32,631 nucleotides of DNA from an uncultured Candidatus Saccharibacteria bacterium (GTDB lineage Bacteria; Patescibacteriota; Saccharimonadia; Saccharimonadales; Saccharimonadaceae), in the NCBI GenBank assembly GCA_947305705.1, contig CAMZEB010000010.1:1-32631 (forward strand), in the 5' to 3' direction. Under the pieces are notes generated by a model. That model ran no database searches. It had not been told where the DNA came from and was given only the letters and a program-made list of their open reading frames with translations. Both the position numbers and the translations under genes were made by a program. Below are positions 21,654-30,011 of this stretch, one piece after another. Position 1 is the first letter of the stretch; each line of letters opens with the position of its first letter.

Positions 21654-21682
21654 ATAATAACACCCAAACAAATATTTGCCAA
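21654..21682 (-). promoter_or_regulatory. ftsZ promoter
   Basis: TTGGCA (21677-21682), a 17-bp spacer and TATTAT (21654-21659) on the minus strand, in the ftsA-ftsZ gap. The leader is about 28 nt with GGAGG. It allows ftsZ to be expressed above ftsA. Confidence 0.75.
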
Positions 21683-21694
21683 GTTTCGTATAAA

Positions 21695-22930
21695 TTATTT
21701 GAACAATTTGAAAATTCTAGAGAAGAAGTTGCCTTCTTTTTGCTTCTTTTGCTTCTTCGGCGCCTTCTTGTTGCCGCTAAATCCGTCGATATTTGAGCGC
21801 TCATTGTCGCCAAGCATCAAGCCAATCGCCGCCGCGTACTCAGGTTTTAGAATATCTTCACTCACGCCAATAATGCCGCTCGGCTTTGCGATACGCACTG
21901 CGAGCTCAACGTGCTTACGTACGAACAAATCAATATTGCGCAACTTCGCACCGCCGCCACAAAGCACCAAGCCTTCTGGCAAGCGACGATCATAACCTGC
22001 TCTCTTGAGCATATTGCGCACACCGTCAAAGATTTCTTCGAGACGAGCCTCTACAACCTCTTCGACATCTTTGCGCTTAAAGCGGAATTCCTCACGCCCT
22101 CGCTTAACTACAATATCTCTGTCGCTATCTTCTTTCGTGGCCGAAGCAAAGCGCATCTTGATTTCCTCTGCCACATCAGGGATCGTCGCAAGCACCGTCG
22201 CGAGATCTTTCGTCACGTCATTGCTGCCAATTGGCACCACGCCGACAAACTGAAGTTCGCCTTCGTCAAAAATCGCAATACTCGTCGTCGCGCCGCCCAT
22301 ATCAACAACACCAACGCCGTTTTCGCGTTGCGCGCTATTCGTTACTGCTCTTGCCGCAGCAACTGCAGTCGGCTCGAACGGGCCGTGTGGCTCAATCGCC
22401 GCACTTTCACAAACCTTACGCAAATTCTCGCAGTCTGGCGTCAAAGCCGAAACAACATTCGCACGAAGCTCCAAACGAGCACCGTGCATACCGAGTGGCT
22501 CGTGAATTCCGCCCTGACCATCAAGAATATATTCATACGGCACCAACGCCAAAGTCTCACGGTTCGCTGGAATCTTGCCCGCAATCGCCGTATCAGCAAT
22601 ACGAACAATATCATCTTCGTTAATCTCGTGATCAGCAACACCAACCGCAATCATACCGTCAATCTTAACGCTGCCAATATGTGTACCGTTAATACCGACG
22701 TTTGCACGGTCAACTTTAATACCGCTCATCCCCTCAACTTTTGCAAGACACTCATCGATAGCCTTTGCTGGCGGGATTAACTCTTTTACAACACCGCGGC
22801 GCATTCCTTCCATCGGAACTTCACCGTAGCCAATAACTGATACTTCCTCCCCCTTTACAGTACCTAAAACTGTTCGCACAAAATTCGTGCCAACATCAAT
22901 CCCCACCGCAAAACGCGCTTTTTCTTCCAT
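21695..22930 (-). CDS. ftsA: Cell division protein FtsA
   Basis: A 411-aa actin-like protein that tethers FtsZ to the membrane and recruits later division proteins. It shows the phosphate-1 motif VGIDVGTNFVRTV, the 1C (SHS2) region with VDRANVGINGTHIGSV, the phosphate-2 motif VVDMGGATTSIAIF, and the adenosine motif GLVLCGGGAKLRNI. A basic linker precedes the C-terminal amphipathic membrane helix NFFSRIFKLFK. Two in-frame ATGs exist. I prefer the second (22930) because a TACAAT box ends 6 nt before it and the first ATG is flush with that box. No Shine-Dalgarno sequence is present. Confidence 0.97.
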   Translation of the reverse strand: MEEKARFAVGIDVGTNFVRTVLGTVKGEEVSVIGYGEVPMEGMRRGVVKELIPPAKAIDECLAKVEGMSGIKVDRANVGINGTHIGSVKIDGMIAVGVADHEINEDDIVRIADTAIAGKIPANRETLALVPYEYILDGQGGIHEPLGMHGARLELRANVVSALTPDCENLRKVCESAAIEPHGPFEPTAVAAARAVTNSAQRENGVGVVDMGGATTSIAIFDEGELQFVGVVPIGSNDVTKDLATVLATIPDVAEEIKMRFASATKEDSDRDIVVKRGREEFRFKRKDVEEVVEARLEEIFDGVRNMLKRAGYDRRLPEGLVLCGGGAKLRNIDLFVRKHVELAVRIAKPSGIIGVSEDILKPEYAAAIGLMLGDNERSNIDGFSGNKKAPKKQKKQKEGNFFSRIFKLFK

Positions 22931-22936
22931 AAGCAT

Positions 22937-22942
22937 ATTGTA
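22937..22942 (-). promoter_or_regulatory. Extended -10 box TGT-TACAAT, 6 nt before ftsA ATG
   Basis: On the minus strand TGTTACAAT-ATGCTT-ATG. It lies in the 22-nt gap after map. It is a probable leaderless promoter and decides between two candidate ATGs. Confidence 0.55.
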
Positions 22943-22952
22943 ACATATCGCT

Positions 22953-23696
22953 TTATGCTTGTGTTAAAATTTCGTAACCATCATCAGTCACGAGAATCGT
23001 GTGCTCAAAATGCGCACCGAGCGAACCATCGCGCAGACAAACCGTCCAGCCGTCATTATCTTCAACGACCACCGTATCCGGCTTGCCAAGACTCGACATT
23101 GGCTCAATACAAATCGTATCGCCAGTATGGATCGTCAAACCTTGCCCCTTTTTGCCATAGTTCGGCACCTCTGGTGGCATATGCATACTCGAACCAATCC
23201 CGTGCCCGACGTAATTGCGAATCACGCCCAGCTTACCTTTTTCTAGCACTTTCTGCACGGCCGCACCGATGTCGCCTAGTTTCGCCCCGTCGCGAACCTG
23301 TTCGATGCCCTCATAAAGCGAAGATTCCGTAAAGCTCAAGAGATGTTTCTGCGCTGCCGTTGGCTTGCCAAGAATCATCGTAAAGGCTGAATCAACATAA
23401 AAGCCGTGGTATTTTATTACGAGATCATAGCTAACTTTGTCGCCTTCCTCGAGCGGAATATCTTTTGGAATGCCGTGAATCAACTCATCATTTACCGAGA
23501 TACAGATAGAACCCGGGAAATCCACCTCTGGTTCGTAATATGCCACCCCCGCGCCAGCACTCAAGATTTGCTTCTCGACCCATTTGTCGATTTCTTTGCC
23601 AGTCATACCGACTTGCGTATAATCACGTAGCTCTGCAAAAAGCTGCGCCATAATCTTGCCGCCAGCTCGCATTGCAGAAACTTTTTTATCATCCAT
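22953..23696 (-). CDS. map: Methionine aminopeptidase, type I
   Basis: A 247-aa enzyme that removes the initiator methionine after deformylation. The five metal ligands are visible: Asp in VSYDLVIKY, Asp in FYVDSAFT, His in YVGHGIGSSMHMPPEVPNY, Glu in ICIEPMS and Glu in AHFEHTILV. It lacks the N-terminal zinc finger or SH3 extension of the longer classes, so it is type Ia like E. coli. It starts 3 nt after the adk stop and has its own TATAAT box 7 nt before the ATG, inside the end of adk. The neighbouring genes adk and rpsU recall the adk-map-infA order of ribosomal operons in other bacteria. Confidence 0.98.
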   Translation of the reverse strand: MDDKKVSAMRAGGKIMAQLFAELRDYTQVGMTGKEIDKWVEKQILSAGAGVAYYEPEVDFPGSICISVNDELIHGIPKDIPLEEGDKVSYDLVIKYHGFYVDSAFTMILGKPTAAQKHLLSFTESSLYEGIEQVRDGAKLGDIGAAVQKVLEKGKLGVIRNYVGHGIGSSMHMPPEVPNYGKKGQGLTIHTGDTICIEPMSSLGKPDTVVVEDNDGWTVCLRDGSLGAHFEHTILVTDDGYEILTQA

Positions 23697-23699
23697 GAA

Positions 23700-24242
23700 T
23701 TATATTATACCCCATTCACGAAGCACCTCCTCAATCCTCTCCGTGATTTGTTCAATCGGGCCAACTCCGTCTATCTCTTTAATTTTTAAGCCTTCTTTTC
23801 CGAGGATGTCACACATCGCAGAAATTGTTTGCTCAAACACTTCCCAACGACGCTCAATTGCTTCTTTTTTGTCATCAACCCGGCCACGTTCTTCAAGCCG
23901 CTTCCAGAGTTCCTCTTTTGGCACGTTCAAAATAATTGCACCATCGATGCCAGCCAAGTCGCCATTAGCGACAATCCATTCTGCCTGCCATACGTCGCGC
24001 GGATAACCATCCAAAATTGCATTCTGGCCTGCCGCCACGACTGCTTCTTTTGCTTCGTGCATCATCTTTACGACGAAATTATCGTCAACCAAGCCACCCT
24101 CTTTCATCGTTGCATCAAGTTCCGGGTTTTTCTGATCACGCAACAACTGCCCAACCGACAACCAGCGCCAACCATATTTTTCTGCCAATAACTGACCTTG
24201 TAGGCTCTTACCGCTCCCTGCTGGTCCGAATAATATAAACAT
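23700..24242 (-). CDS. adk: Adenylate kinase (short, LID-less form)
   Basis: A 180-aa P-loop nucleotide kinase interconverting ATP + AMP and 2 ADP. Seen: LFGPAGSGKSLQGQLLAEKYG (P-loop GPAGSGKS, residues 6-13, Ser where Thr is common), LSVGQLLRD, the AMP-site motif LDGYPRDVWQAEW, then RGRVDDKKEAIERRW. The large zinc LID domain of typical 215-aa Adk is replaced by a short loop, as in short adenylate kinases. A related NMP kinase specificity cannot be excluded. AGGAGG lies 3 nt before the ATG. It starts 24 nt after the rpsU terminator, and no clear promoter is seen between them, so it may depend on read-through. Confidence 0.92.
   Translation of the reverse strand: MFILFGPAGSGKSLQGQLLAEKYGWRWLSVGQLLRDQKNPELDATMKEGGLVDDNFVVKMMHEAKEAVVAAGQNAILDGYPRDVWQAEWIVANGDLAGIDGAIILNVPKEELWKRLEERGRVDDKKEAIERRWEVFEQTISAMCDILGKEGLKIKEIDGVGPIEQITERIEEVLREWGII
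23704..23709 (-). promoter_or_regulatory. -10 box TATAAT, 7 nt before map ATG
   Basis: On the minus strand TATAAT-ATAATTC-ATG, placed inside the last codons of adk. It is a probable leaderless promoter for map. Confidence 0.55.
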
Positions 24243-24266
24243 CTTCCTCCTTTTTATTTTTACGTT

Positions 24267-24297
24267 AAAAATACCCCCAATTAAGAGGGGTATTTTT
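24267..24297 (-). terminator. rpsU terminator
   Basis: AAAAATACCCC and GGGGTATTTTT form an 11-bp stem around a 9-nt loop, with a T tail on the minus strand. It touches the rpsU stop codon. It is nearly symmetrical and could stop transcription on the plus strand as well. Confidence 0.85.
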
Positions 24298-24515
24298 TAT
24301 TTAAGGCCTAACTTCATACGTTCGGTTTTTTCGGCTTTGCGCTTGTCACGAAGAATCGCCTTCTGGCGACGCTCACGCTTGGAGATAGGCTTCGAGAAAC
24401 GAAGACTCTCCTTCGCAGTAGCCATCACGCCACTCTGAAGAACCTTACGATTGAAGCGACGAATAATGTTTTCGTTTGCTTCGTTCTGGTCTTTTCTAGT
24501 TACTTTGATTGCCAT
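24297..24515 (-). CDS. rpsU: 30S ribosomal protein S21
   Basis: A 72-aa, very basic protein. ENIIRRFNRKVLQSGVMATAKESLRFSKPISKRERRQKAILRDKR follows the S21 pattern (one helix with RRFKR, then the KP.ER.R block and a basic tail). S21 sits near the 3' end of 16S rRNA and helps initiation. The start is preceded only by a weak AGGCGA and a -10-like TAAAAT 10 nt upstream, so the leader is very short. It lies 16 nt after recJ. Confidence 0.93.
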   Translation of the reverse strand: MAIKVTRKDQNEANENIIRRFNRKVLQSGVMATAKESLRFSKPISKRERRQKAILRDKRKAEKTERMKLGLK

Positions 24516-24523
24516 ACTGTCGC

Positions 24524-24537
24524 CTATTTTATCATAT
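24524..24537 (-). promoter_or_regulatory. rpsU -10 region, identical to that of infB
   Basis: On the minus strand ATATGATAAAATAG, holding both TATGAT and TAAAAT. The same 14 bases occur before infB at 32299-32312. It overlaps the recJ stop. Confidence 0.55.
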
Positions 24538-26145
24538 CTGACCGATTACTTCAAGAGAAATTATCATCCCCTCGATCTTCACATTTCCGCCCCACTCATT
24601 TTTCGATAATGTAAATTGCGTTTTTACAATATCGCCATTTTTTACCTCAAAATATTCGCTAGGGCTGTAAAAACTCTTTATACAAAATTCATTCTCCCCG
24701 TCACTCACCGTCAAAACTATATGCTTTTCCTTTAACTCGCGCTTAGAGATAACCCTTCCCGAAAACTCAAAAATCGGCTCCTCATTTCCCGTGCCAAACG
24801 GCTCCAGCTGACATATTTCTTCGTATAACTTCAGAGATAGCTCGCTCAAATCCTCAACAATCACATCACTCTTAAACCGCAAAAACCGTTCTTGGTTCTT
24901 TAGTCCGAGCGACAAATAATAATCTATTATCTGCTTCTTGAACTCATCCATCTTATCTGCCGCAAAACTCACGCCGCAAGCTGCCGCGTGGCCACCACCA
25001 GACAAGAGCAGCCCATCTGGGCAATTTTCCAAAGCTTTCGCTAGCGAAAAATCACCAAAGCTCCGCCCGCTCCCCTTTAGCACTCCACTGTCAAGCTCCG
25101 TCAAAGCAAACGCTGGCTTTTTGTATAACTCCGATAAACACCCCGCCACAATCCCCAGAATCCCTTCGTGCCACTTTCCGTGCGCAATAATTACCGGTTC
25201 GTCACCGAAACTGCCATCCACCTCTTTCACCGCTGCATCCTGCGCTACCCGTCGCTCTTTGTTTAGCTCATCCAATTCTTCCGCTAGTCGCACCGCCTCC
25301 GCTCGACTATCCGCCATCGCAAGCGCTAACGCCAAATCCGCCGACTTCATCCTGCCTGCCGCATTGATACGCGGCCCCAGCTGAAAGCCAATTGCACGCG
25401 TCGTAATCTGTTCGAGCTTACATTTTGCAACCTTCGCCAACTCCTGAATGCCACGCCGACGCGTCTTCGCAAGCACAATCATCCCATAATAGACCATTAT
25501 ACGGTTCTCATCTCGTAGAACCATCGAATCACAAACCGTACCAATCGCCACCAGATCAAGCAACCACTTTTCCTGTCCGTCACATTTGCCACCATTTTTT
25601 CGCATATTCAACGCTCGCGCTAGCGTAAAAGATACGCCAACGCCAGCCATATTTAAGCCGCACTTCTCGCCTCGTCGCTTCGGATTTATTACCGCCACTG
25701 CCGATTTCGGTATCTTCGGAATCTCGTGATGATCTGTCACTATCGTCTCTACACCCTGCTCGCGTAGCATTTTTATCGTGTCTTCCGAGCCACTCCCGCA
25801 ATCTACCGTTATAACGAGCTTGGCGCCTCGCTTGATAATCTCTGGCACCGCCGTTTCATTTAGCCCATAGCCATCGATAAAACGATTCGGCAGCATTATA
25901 TCTATATCTCCACAACCAAAAGACCTCAGCGCATTCTCGCACACTACACTAGATGTCACGCCATCCGCATCATAATCACCATAAATAATAATCTTCTCGC
26001 CACACTCCCGCGCCTGTTCTATCCGTGCAACCGCCGCCTCTACCCCTTGCATCAAAAACGGATCAAACAGATCGCCATATTTTGGCGACAAAAAACTCTT
26101 ATCTAGCCCACGATCGGCCAGCAACTGTTCAAAAATTCGCGTCAT
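24532..26145 (-). CDS. recJ: Single-stranded-DNA-specific exonuclease RecJ
   Basis: A 537-aa DHH-family 5'-3' exonuclease acting in recombination and mismatch repair. The metal motifs are DYDADG at 57-62, VDCGSGS, TDHHE and GVGVSFTLA. The DHHA1 domain carries GSGRSFGDFSLAKAL and GGGHAAACGVSF. A C-terminal OB-like domain (FSGRVISKRELKEKHIVLTV) completes the usual architecture. Length is normal to slightly short. Its ATG overlaps the stop of the winged-helix gene by 4 bp (ATGA), so translation is coupled. Confidence 0.97.
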   Translation of the reverse strand: MTRIFEQLLADRGLDKSFLSPKYGDLFDPFLMQGVEAAVARIEQARECGEKIIIYGDYDADGVTSSVVCENALRSFGCGDIDIMLPNRFIDGYGLNETAVPEIIKRGAKLVITVDCGSGSEDTIKMLREQGVETIVTDHHEIPKIPKSAVAVINPKRRGEKCGLNMAGVGVSFTLARALNMRKNGGKCDGQEKWLLDLVAIGTVCDSMVLRDENRIMVYYGMIVLAKTRRRGIQELAKVAKCKLEQITTRAIGFQLGPRINAAGRMKSADLALALAMADSRAEAVRLAEELDELNKERRVAQDAAVKEVDGSFGDEPVIIAHGKWHEGILGIVAGCLSELYKKPAFALTELDSGVLKGSGRSFGDFSLAKALENCPDGLLLSGGGHAAACGVSFAADKMDEFKKQIIDYYLSLGLKNQERFLRFKSDVIVEDLSELSLKLYEEICQLEPFGTGNEEPIFEFSGRVISKRELKEKHIVLTVSDGENEFCIKSFYSPSEYFEVKNGDIVKTQFTLSKNEWGGNVKIEGMIISLEVIGQI

Positions 26146-26444
26146 CCAATAATCTTACTTGGGGTCTTTTTGGCGTCTTCCGCCTGCTGACTTTTTATCA
26201 CTATACTCTGTAGCTCTTTCAAGATTGGGAACTGCTTGTTCGTCTGATAAATGCTAGTATTGCCCTTCTTCGTCGCCACCAAGAAACCACCCTTCGTCAT
26301 CCTGCGCAATTCGCGCTGAATATTTCCTGGGTCTTCCTTTATTAATTTCGACAATCCACGGACATGCGTCTTGAAATCTGGATATTTTGCAAAAACCACA
26401 ATAATCTTCCGCCGCACCCGACTCGTCACGAAAACGTCTAACAT
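26142..26444 (-). CDS. Winged-helix (ArsR-like) DNA-binding protein
   Basis: A 100-aa protein. VRRKIIVVFAKYPDFKTHVRGLSKLIKEDPGNIQRELRRMTKGGFLVATKKGNTSIYQTNK matches a winged helix-turn-helix: helix one, the HVRGLSKLI-DPGNIQRELRRM helix-turn-helix, then the KKGNTSIY wing. It has no metal-binding cysteines. It is the first gene of the pair with recJ and has the strongest Shine-Dalgarno sequence here (AAAGGAGGTAA). It faces priA across a 99-bp gap, so it could regulate recJ or priA; this is inference from position. Confidence 0.82.
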   Translation of the reverse strand: MLDVFVTSRVRRKIIVVFAKYPDFKTHVRGLSKLIKEDPGNIQRELRRMTKGGFLVATKKGNTSIYQTNKQFPILKELQSIVIKSQQAEDAKKTPSKIIG

Positions 26445-26531
26445 TTACCTCCTTTGTCTAACTCTATTTTAAATAACGGTTGTAAAAAACACAACATTGA
26501 CATTCGTAATTTTTATACCGCAATTTTCCGC

Positions 26532-26537
26532 TATAAT
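26532..26537 (+). promoter_or_regulatory. -10 box TATAAT, 6 nt before priA ATG
   Basis: TATAAT-ATCTCT-ATG on the plus strand, with no Shine-Dalgarno sequence. A TTGACA at 26497-26502 is 29 bp upstream, too far to pair with it. It fixes the priA start and supports a leaderless mRNA. Confidence 0.6.
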
Positions 26538-26543
26538 ATCTCT

Positions 26544-28484
26544 ATGAACTACTATCTGGTCGCGCCCGCCAAATCCTTCCATCAGAGCGAAAATCTTCTT
26601 ACCTATGAGTCGGAAACGCCTCTAAAAATCGGCCAGATTGTCGAAATACCCCTTGGCAAAACCACCGCTATCGGCATTGTTACAAAAAAAGTATCTCAAC
26701 CAGACTTTGCCACCAAATCTATTATTCACCCACTTTATGACACCCCACTTCCGAAGCATATCCTAGACGCTCTCTTTTGGCTCGCCGATTATTATCGCTG
26801 TCCGCTCTCTAGCGTCGTCAGCACCATTCTCCCACGCGGCATTACAAAAAAACGCCGCGCCACTACTGATACTTCTATAAATTCTCTCTATAATCCCGCC
26901 AGCATCAATCCGCTCAGCCCCGCTCAAAACAGTGCCATCGAAGAGATTGAGGCTAACCCGGCCAACACAATTCTCCTCCACGGCATCACAGGCTCCGGCA
27001 AAACAAATATCTATATAGAACTCACAAAGCACCAACTCGCCGCCGGCAAATCCGTTATTGTACTCGTCCCAGAAATCGCCCTCACTTCTCAGCTTGTCCA
27101 AAATTTCCAGCAATTTTTCCCTGACGTTATCTTGCTCCACTCCGAACAGACCGAATCCGTCCGCCATCAGCTCTGGCAAAAATCGCTCGAATCTGGCACG
27201 CCGCAAGTTATTATTGGCCCTCGTAGCGCCCTTTTCGCCCCTGTAAAAAACCTCGGGCTTATTATCATCGACGAAGCTCACGAACCCGCCTATCATCAAG
27301 ATCAGAATCCAAAATATTCCGCCCTCCGCCTCGCAAGCCAGATGTGCCGCACCCTACTCGGTAGCGCAACTCCTCTGATTTCCGATTATTATATCTGCAA
27401 ATCCCATAACGCCGTCATTGAACTAAACGAACTCGCAATTAAAAGCGACAAAACCACCACAACCTCTATTATTGATTTTAAAGACCGTGCCAATTTTTCT
27501 CGCAGCCACATTATCAGTAATGCGCTCGCCGAATCAATCCAGCAATCTCTTAATAGCAAGCAACAATCACTCATCTTTCATAATCGCCGCGGCACTGCTC
27601 CGCTCACTATCTGCGACCAATGCGGCTGGCAAGCCCTCTGCGAAAACTGCCTCCTTCCTCTAGTGCTCCACGCCGACAAATTCCAACTCCGTTGTCACAC
27701 TTGCGGACGCAATTATCCTGTCCCGACTGCCTGCCCAGATTGTGGTAACGCCAGCATTCATCACAAAGGCTTCGGCACTAAGCTTATCGAAGAAGAACTC
27801 ACCAAACTCTTCCCGCAAGCAAAAATCGGCCGCTTCGACACCGATACTGCCACCGATGAACAATTAAATAAAGTCTATACCGAAGTAAAATCTGGCGCTT
27901 ACGACATTCTTATCGGCACCCAAATGCTCGCCAAGGGCTTCGATTTCCCGAAGCTCAGCACTCTTGGCGTCATCCAAGCCGACGCCGGCCTCAACCTCCC
28001 AGATTTCTCTTCTGAAGAGCGCACCTATCAACTCCTCACTCAGGTTATCGGTCGCGCAAATCGTGGCCATCAAAATAGCCGAATTTTTATTCAAAGTTTC
28101 CAGCCAAATCACGAAATTATTCGTTTTGCTACCTCTGGAAAATACCAAGATTTTTACAATTATTTGCTCAATAAGCGCCAACTCGCAAAATTACCGCCAT
28201 ACACATTTTTGCTTAAATTATCACTGAACTACAAAACTGAACAAGCCGCCATCGCCAATGCGCAAAAATTGTTCAGGCAAATTCATCAAATTATCAAAGA
28301 CCAAAAACTGAATCAAATTTTTGTTTCTCCCCCTATGCCAGCCTTTCACGAGCGCAACCGCGCCGGTTATACTTGGCAAATCACTATCAAGGCAAAATCT
28401 CGCAAAAATCTCATCACGATTTTTGACCAAATCGCCAAAAATCCCTACCTTCACTACGATTTCGATCCTTGCACATTGCTCTAA
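26544..28484 (+). CDS. priA: Primosomal protein N' (replication restart helicase PriA)
   Basis: A 646-aa superfamily 2 helicase that reloads the replisome at stalled forks. Seen: the N-terminal 3' DNA-binding domain (MNYYLVAPAKS... QIVEIPLGKTTAIGIV), Walker A GITGSGKT at 147-154, IIDEAHEPAYHQDQNPKY, GSATPL, an eight-cysteine double zinc-binding segment (CDQCGWQALCENC ... CHTCGR ... CPDCGN), then GTQMLAKGFDFPKL and QVIGRANRG. It is about 90 residues shorter than E. coli PriA. The frame is open for 30 codons upstream, but family similarity and the TATAAT box place the start at 26544. priA-def-fmt is a widely conserved gene order. Confidence 0.98.
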   Translation: MNYYLVAPAKSFHQSENLLTYESETPLKIGQIVEIPLGKTTAIGIVTKKVSQPDFATKSIIHPLYDTPLPKHILDALFWLADYYRCPLSSVVSTILPRGITKKRRATTDTSINSLYNPASINPLSPAQNSAIEEIEANPANTILLHGITGSGKTNIYIELTKHQLAAGKSVIVLVPEIALTSQLVQNFQQFFPDVILLHSEQTESVRHQLWQKSLESGTPQVIIGPRSALFAPVKNLGLIIIDEAHEPAYHQDQNPKYSALRLASQMCRTLLGSATPLISDYYICKSHNAVIELNELAIKSDKTTTTSIIDFKDRANFSRSHIISNALAESIQQSLNSKQQSLIFHNRRGTAPLTICDQCGWQALCENCLLPLVLHADKFQLRCHTCGRNYPVPTACPDCGNASIHHKGFGTKLIEEELTKLFPQAKIGRFDTDTATDEQLNKVYTEVKSGAYDILIGTQMLAKGFDFPKLSTLGVIQADAGLNLPDFSSEERTYQLLTQVIGRANRGHQNSRIFIQSFQPNHEIIRFATSGKYQDFYNYLLNKRQLAKLPPYTFLLKLSLNYKTEQAAIANAQKLFRQIHQIIKDQKLNQIFVSPPMPAFHERNRAGYTWQITIKAKSRKNLITIFDQIAKNPYLHYDFDPCTLL

Positions 28485-28533
28485 CGCTTATGCTCGCATT
28501 TTGCTTTAGATTATGTTAAGATAACAGATAATT

Positions 28534-29112
28534 ATGAAGATTGTTACTACCCCAGATCCACGCCTTCGCACGAAGTGCAAAAAGGTTAATCATATCGACG
28601 ACGAAATTCGCCAAATTGTTGATGATATGATAAAAAACAGCTTAGAATGGGAGAAAAAACACGAATTCGAAGTTAGTGCCGCCCTTGCTGCACCGCAGCT
28701 CGGCTACGACCGCCGCATTATTATTGTCCGCGACGATATGGATAACAAAGAAAACGCTAACTTCGTTCCTCTTCTCAACCCAGAGGTCATCAAAACCGAA
28801 GGCAAAACTCTCTACGATTTTGAAGGCTGCCTCTCTGTTCCAAATTATTACGGCAAAGTCCCTCGCCCAGCCAAAGCCCGCATCAAAGCCCAGACTATCG
28901 ACGGTCAAGAGGTACGCATCAAAGCTGACGGTTTCCTTGCCCGCACTCTTCTCCACGAGATCGACCACCTCAACGGCATCCTCTTTATCGACCATATCAA
29001 AGGGGTCAAAAATGCCTTCTTCCGCCTAAACGACAAAGGTGACCTCGTACCTGTTGATTACGACAAAGAAATCGCCAACAACAAGGATCTCTATCCAGAT
29101 GACGAAGACTAA
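28534..29112 (+). CDS. def: Peptide deformylase
   Basis: A 192-aa metalloenzyme that removes the formyl group from new proteins. Motif 2, EGCLSVP, supplies the metal Cys (C99). Motif 3, LHEIDHLNGILF, supplies H141 and H145 with the catalytic E142. Motif 1, normally G-x-G-LAAPQ, reads SAALAAPQ (48-55): both glycines are replaced by Ser and Ala while the key Gln remains. The long acidic C-terminal tail (KEIANNKDLYPDDED) is a usual add-on. No Shine-Dalgarno sequence is seen before the ATG; a TAAGAT box 11 nt upstream suggests a very short leader. It overlaps fmt by 14 bp. Confidence 0.97.
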   Translation: MKIVTTPDPRLRTKCKKVNHIDDEIRQIVDDMIKNSLEWEKKHEFEVSAALAAPQLGYDRRIIIVRDDMDNKENANFVPLLNPEVIKTEGKTLYDFEGCLSVPNYYGKVPRPAKARIKAQTIDGQEVRIKADGFLARTLLHEIDHLNGILFIDHIKGVKNAFFRLNDKGDLVPVDYDKEIANNKDLYPDDED

Positions 29113-29983
29113 AATTATCTTCTTTGGCAACGAGCAGCTCGCTCAAGGCATCAAGCCAAAAACTATTCTCTTTGACGCACTTCGCCAATCTGACGATTTT
29201 GAGATTTGCGCGCTTATCTTAACTAACCCAAATCACCGCAAGCCCTACGCTATCGAAAAAGCCGCCAAGGCCGCCAATATTCCAGTCTATTTCAGCAGAA
29301 ATAACGACGAAATTCTCGAGATAATCTCTCGCTATGACACCCCTGTCGCGGTTCTTGCCAGCTTCGGCAAAATCATCCCTGAACGCATTATCAATGCCTT
29401 CCCTTATGGAATTATCAATATTCATCCGTCACTTCTGCCGAAATACCGCGGCACCACCCCTATCGAAACCGCCCTTCTAAACGGCGACGACGAGACGGGC
29501 GTATCTGTTATGCGCCTTGCCAAAGCGATGGATGCCGGCCCACTTTTCGCTCAAGAAACCGTCAAAATTGACGCTTCCGACACCAAGCAATCGCTCTACG
29601 AAAAGCTCGCCACCGCCGGCGCAGAGCAACTTTTGCGTGTTTTACCTGGTATTATCGCCAAAAATGCCCCTGAGACCGCACAGGATGAAGCACAAGCGTC
29701 TTTCACGGCTCAACTGACAAAAGACCTATCTCTTCTAAAACCTGCCACCAAAGGCGCTCAGACGCTCTACAACGAGGTTCGCGCTTATGCTGGATTCCCA
29801 AAATCTAAGCTCGAATTACTCGGTGTTCCGTGCACTATCACCGCCGCCCACGTCGCCGACGCTACCGTCACAGAAATCGACCAGAAGTGCTCCGATGGCA
29901 AATACCTCGTCATCGACCGCCTTATCCCCGAGAATTCCAAAGAGATGGACGCCAAGAGCTTCCTCAACGGTCACAAAAAATAA
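29099..29983 (+). CDS. fmt: Methionyl-tRNA formyltransferase
   Basis: A 294-aa enzyme that formylates initiator Met-tRNA using 10-formyl-tetrahydrofolate. Seen: the Rossmann start KIIFFGNEQLAQG, the catalytic block INIHPSLLPKYRGTTPIETALLNGD (Asn 107, His 109), then TGVSVMRLAKAMDAGPLFAQ with the catalytic Asp 145, and a C-terminal OB-fold (AYAGFPKSKLELLGVPCTI). Length is slightly under the usual 310. The start at 29099 lies inside the end of def, with AGGAT about 10 nt before. It pairs functionally with def: one adds, the other removes the formyl group. Confidence 0.96.
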   Translation: MTKTKIIFFGNEQLAQGIKPKTILFDALRQSDDFEICALILTNPNHRKPYAIEKAAKAANIPVYFSRNNDEILEIISRYDTPVAVLASFGKIIPERIINAFPYGIINIHPSLLPKYRGTTPIETALLNGDDETGVSVMRLAKAMDAGPLFAQETVKIDASDTKQSLYEKLATAGAEQLLRVLPGIIAKNAPETAQDEAQASFTAQLTKDLSLLKPATKGAQTLYNEVRAYAGFPKSKLELLGVPCTITAAHVADATVTEIDQKCSDGKYLVIDRLIPENSKEMDAKSFLNGHKK

Positions 29984-30004
29984 GCCCCTGTTACAGGGCT
30001 TATT
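29979..30004. terminator. Bidirectional terminator between fmt and the DUF5663-like gene
   Basis: AATAAGCCCCTG-TTA-CAGGGCTTATT, one bulged C. The fmt stop codon is part of the stem. There is a strong T6 tail on the minus strand and a weaker T-rich tail on the plus strand. It separates two converging genes. Confidence 0.88.
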
Positions 30005-30011
30005 ATTTATC

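Noticed and set aside
21911-22780. Long plus-strand open frame of 289 codons opposite ftsA
   Set aside because: It lies fully antisense to a clear ftsA, has no ribosome-binding site and its translation has no domain-like features.
26497-26537. Classic two-box promoter for priA using TTGACA at 26497
   Set aside because: The spacing to TATAAT is 29 bp, too long for a functional pair.
26454-26543. N-terminal extension of PriA by 30 residues
   Set aside because: The extension covers the TATAAT box and shows no PriA similarity.
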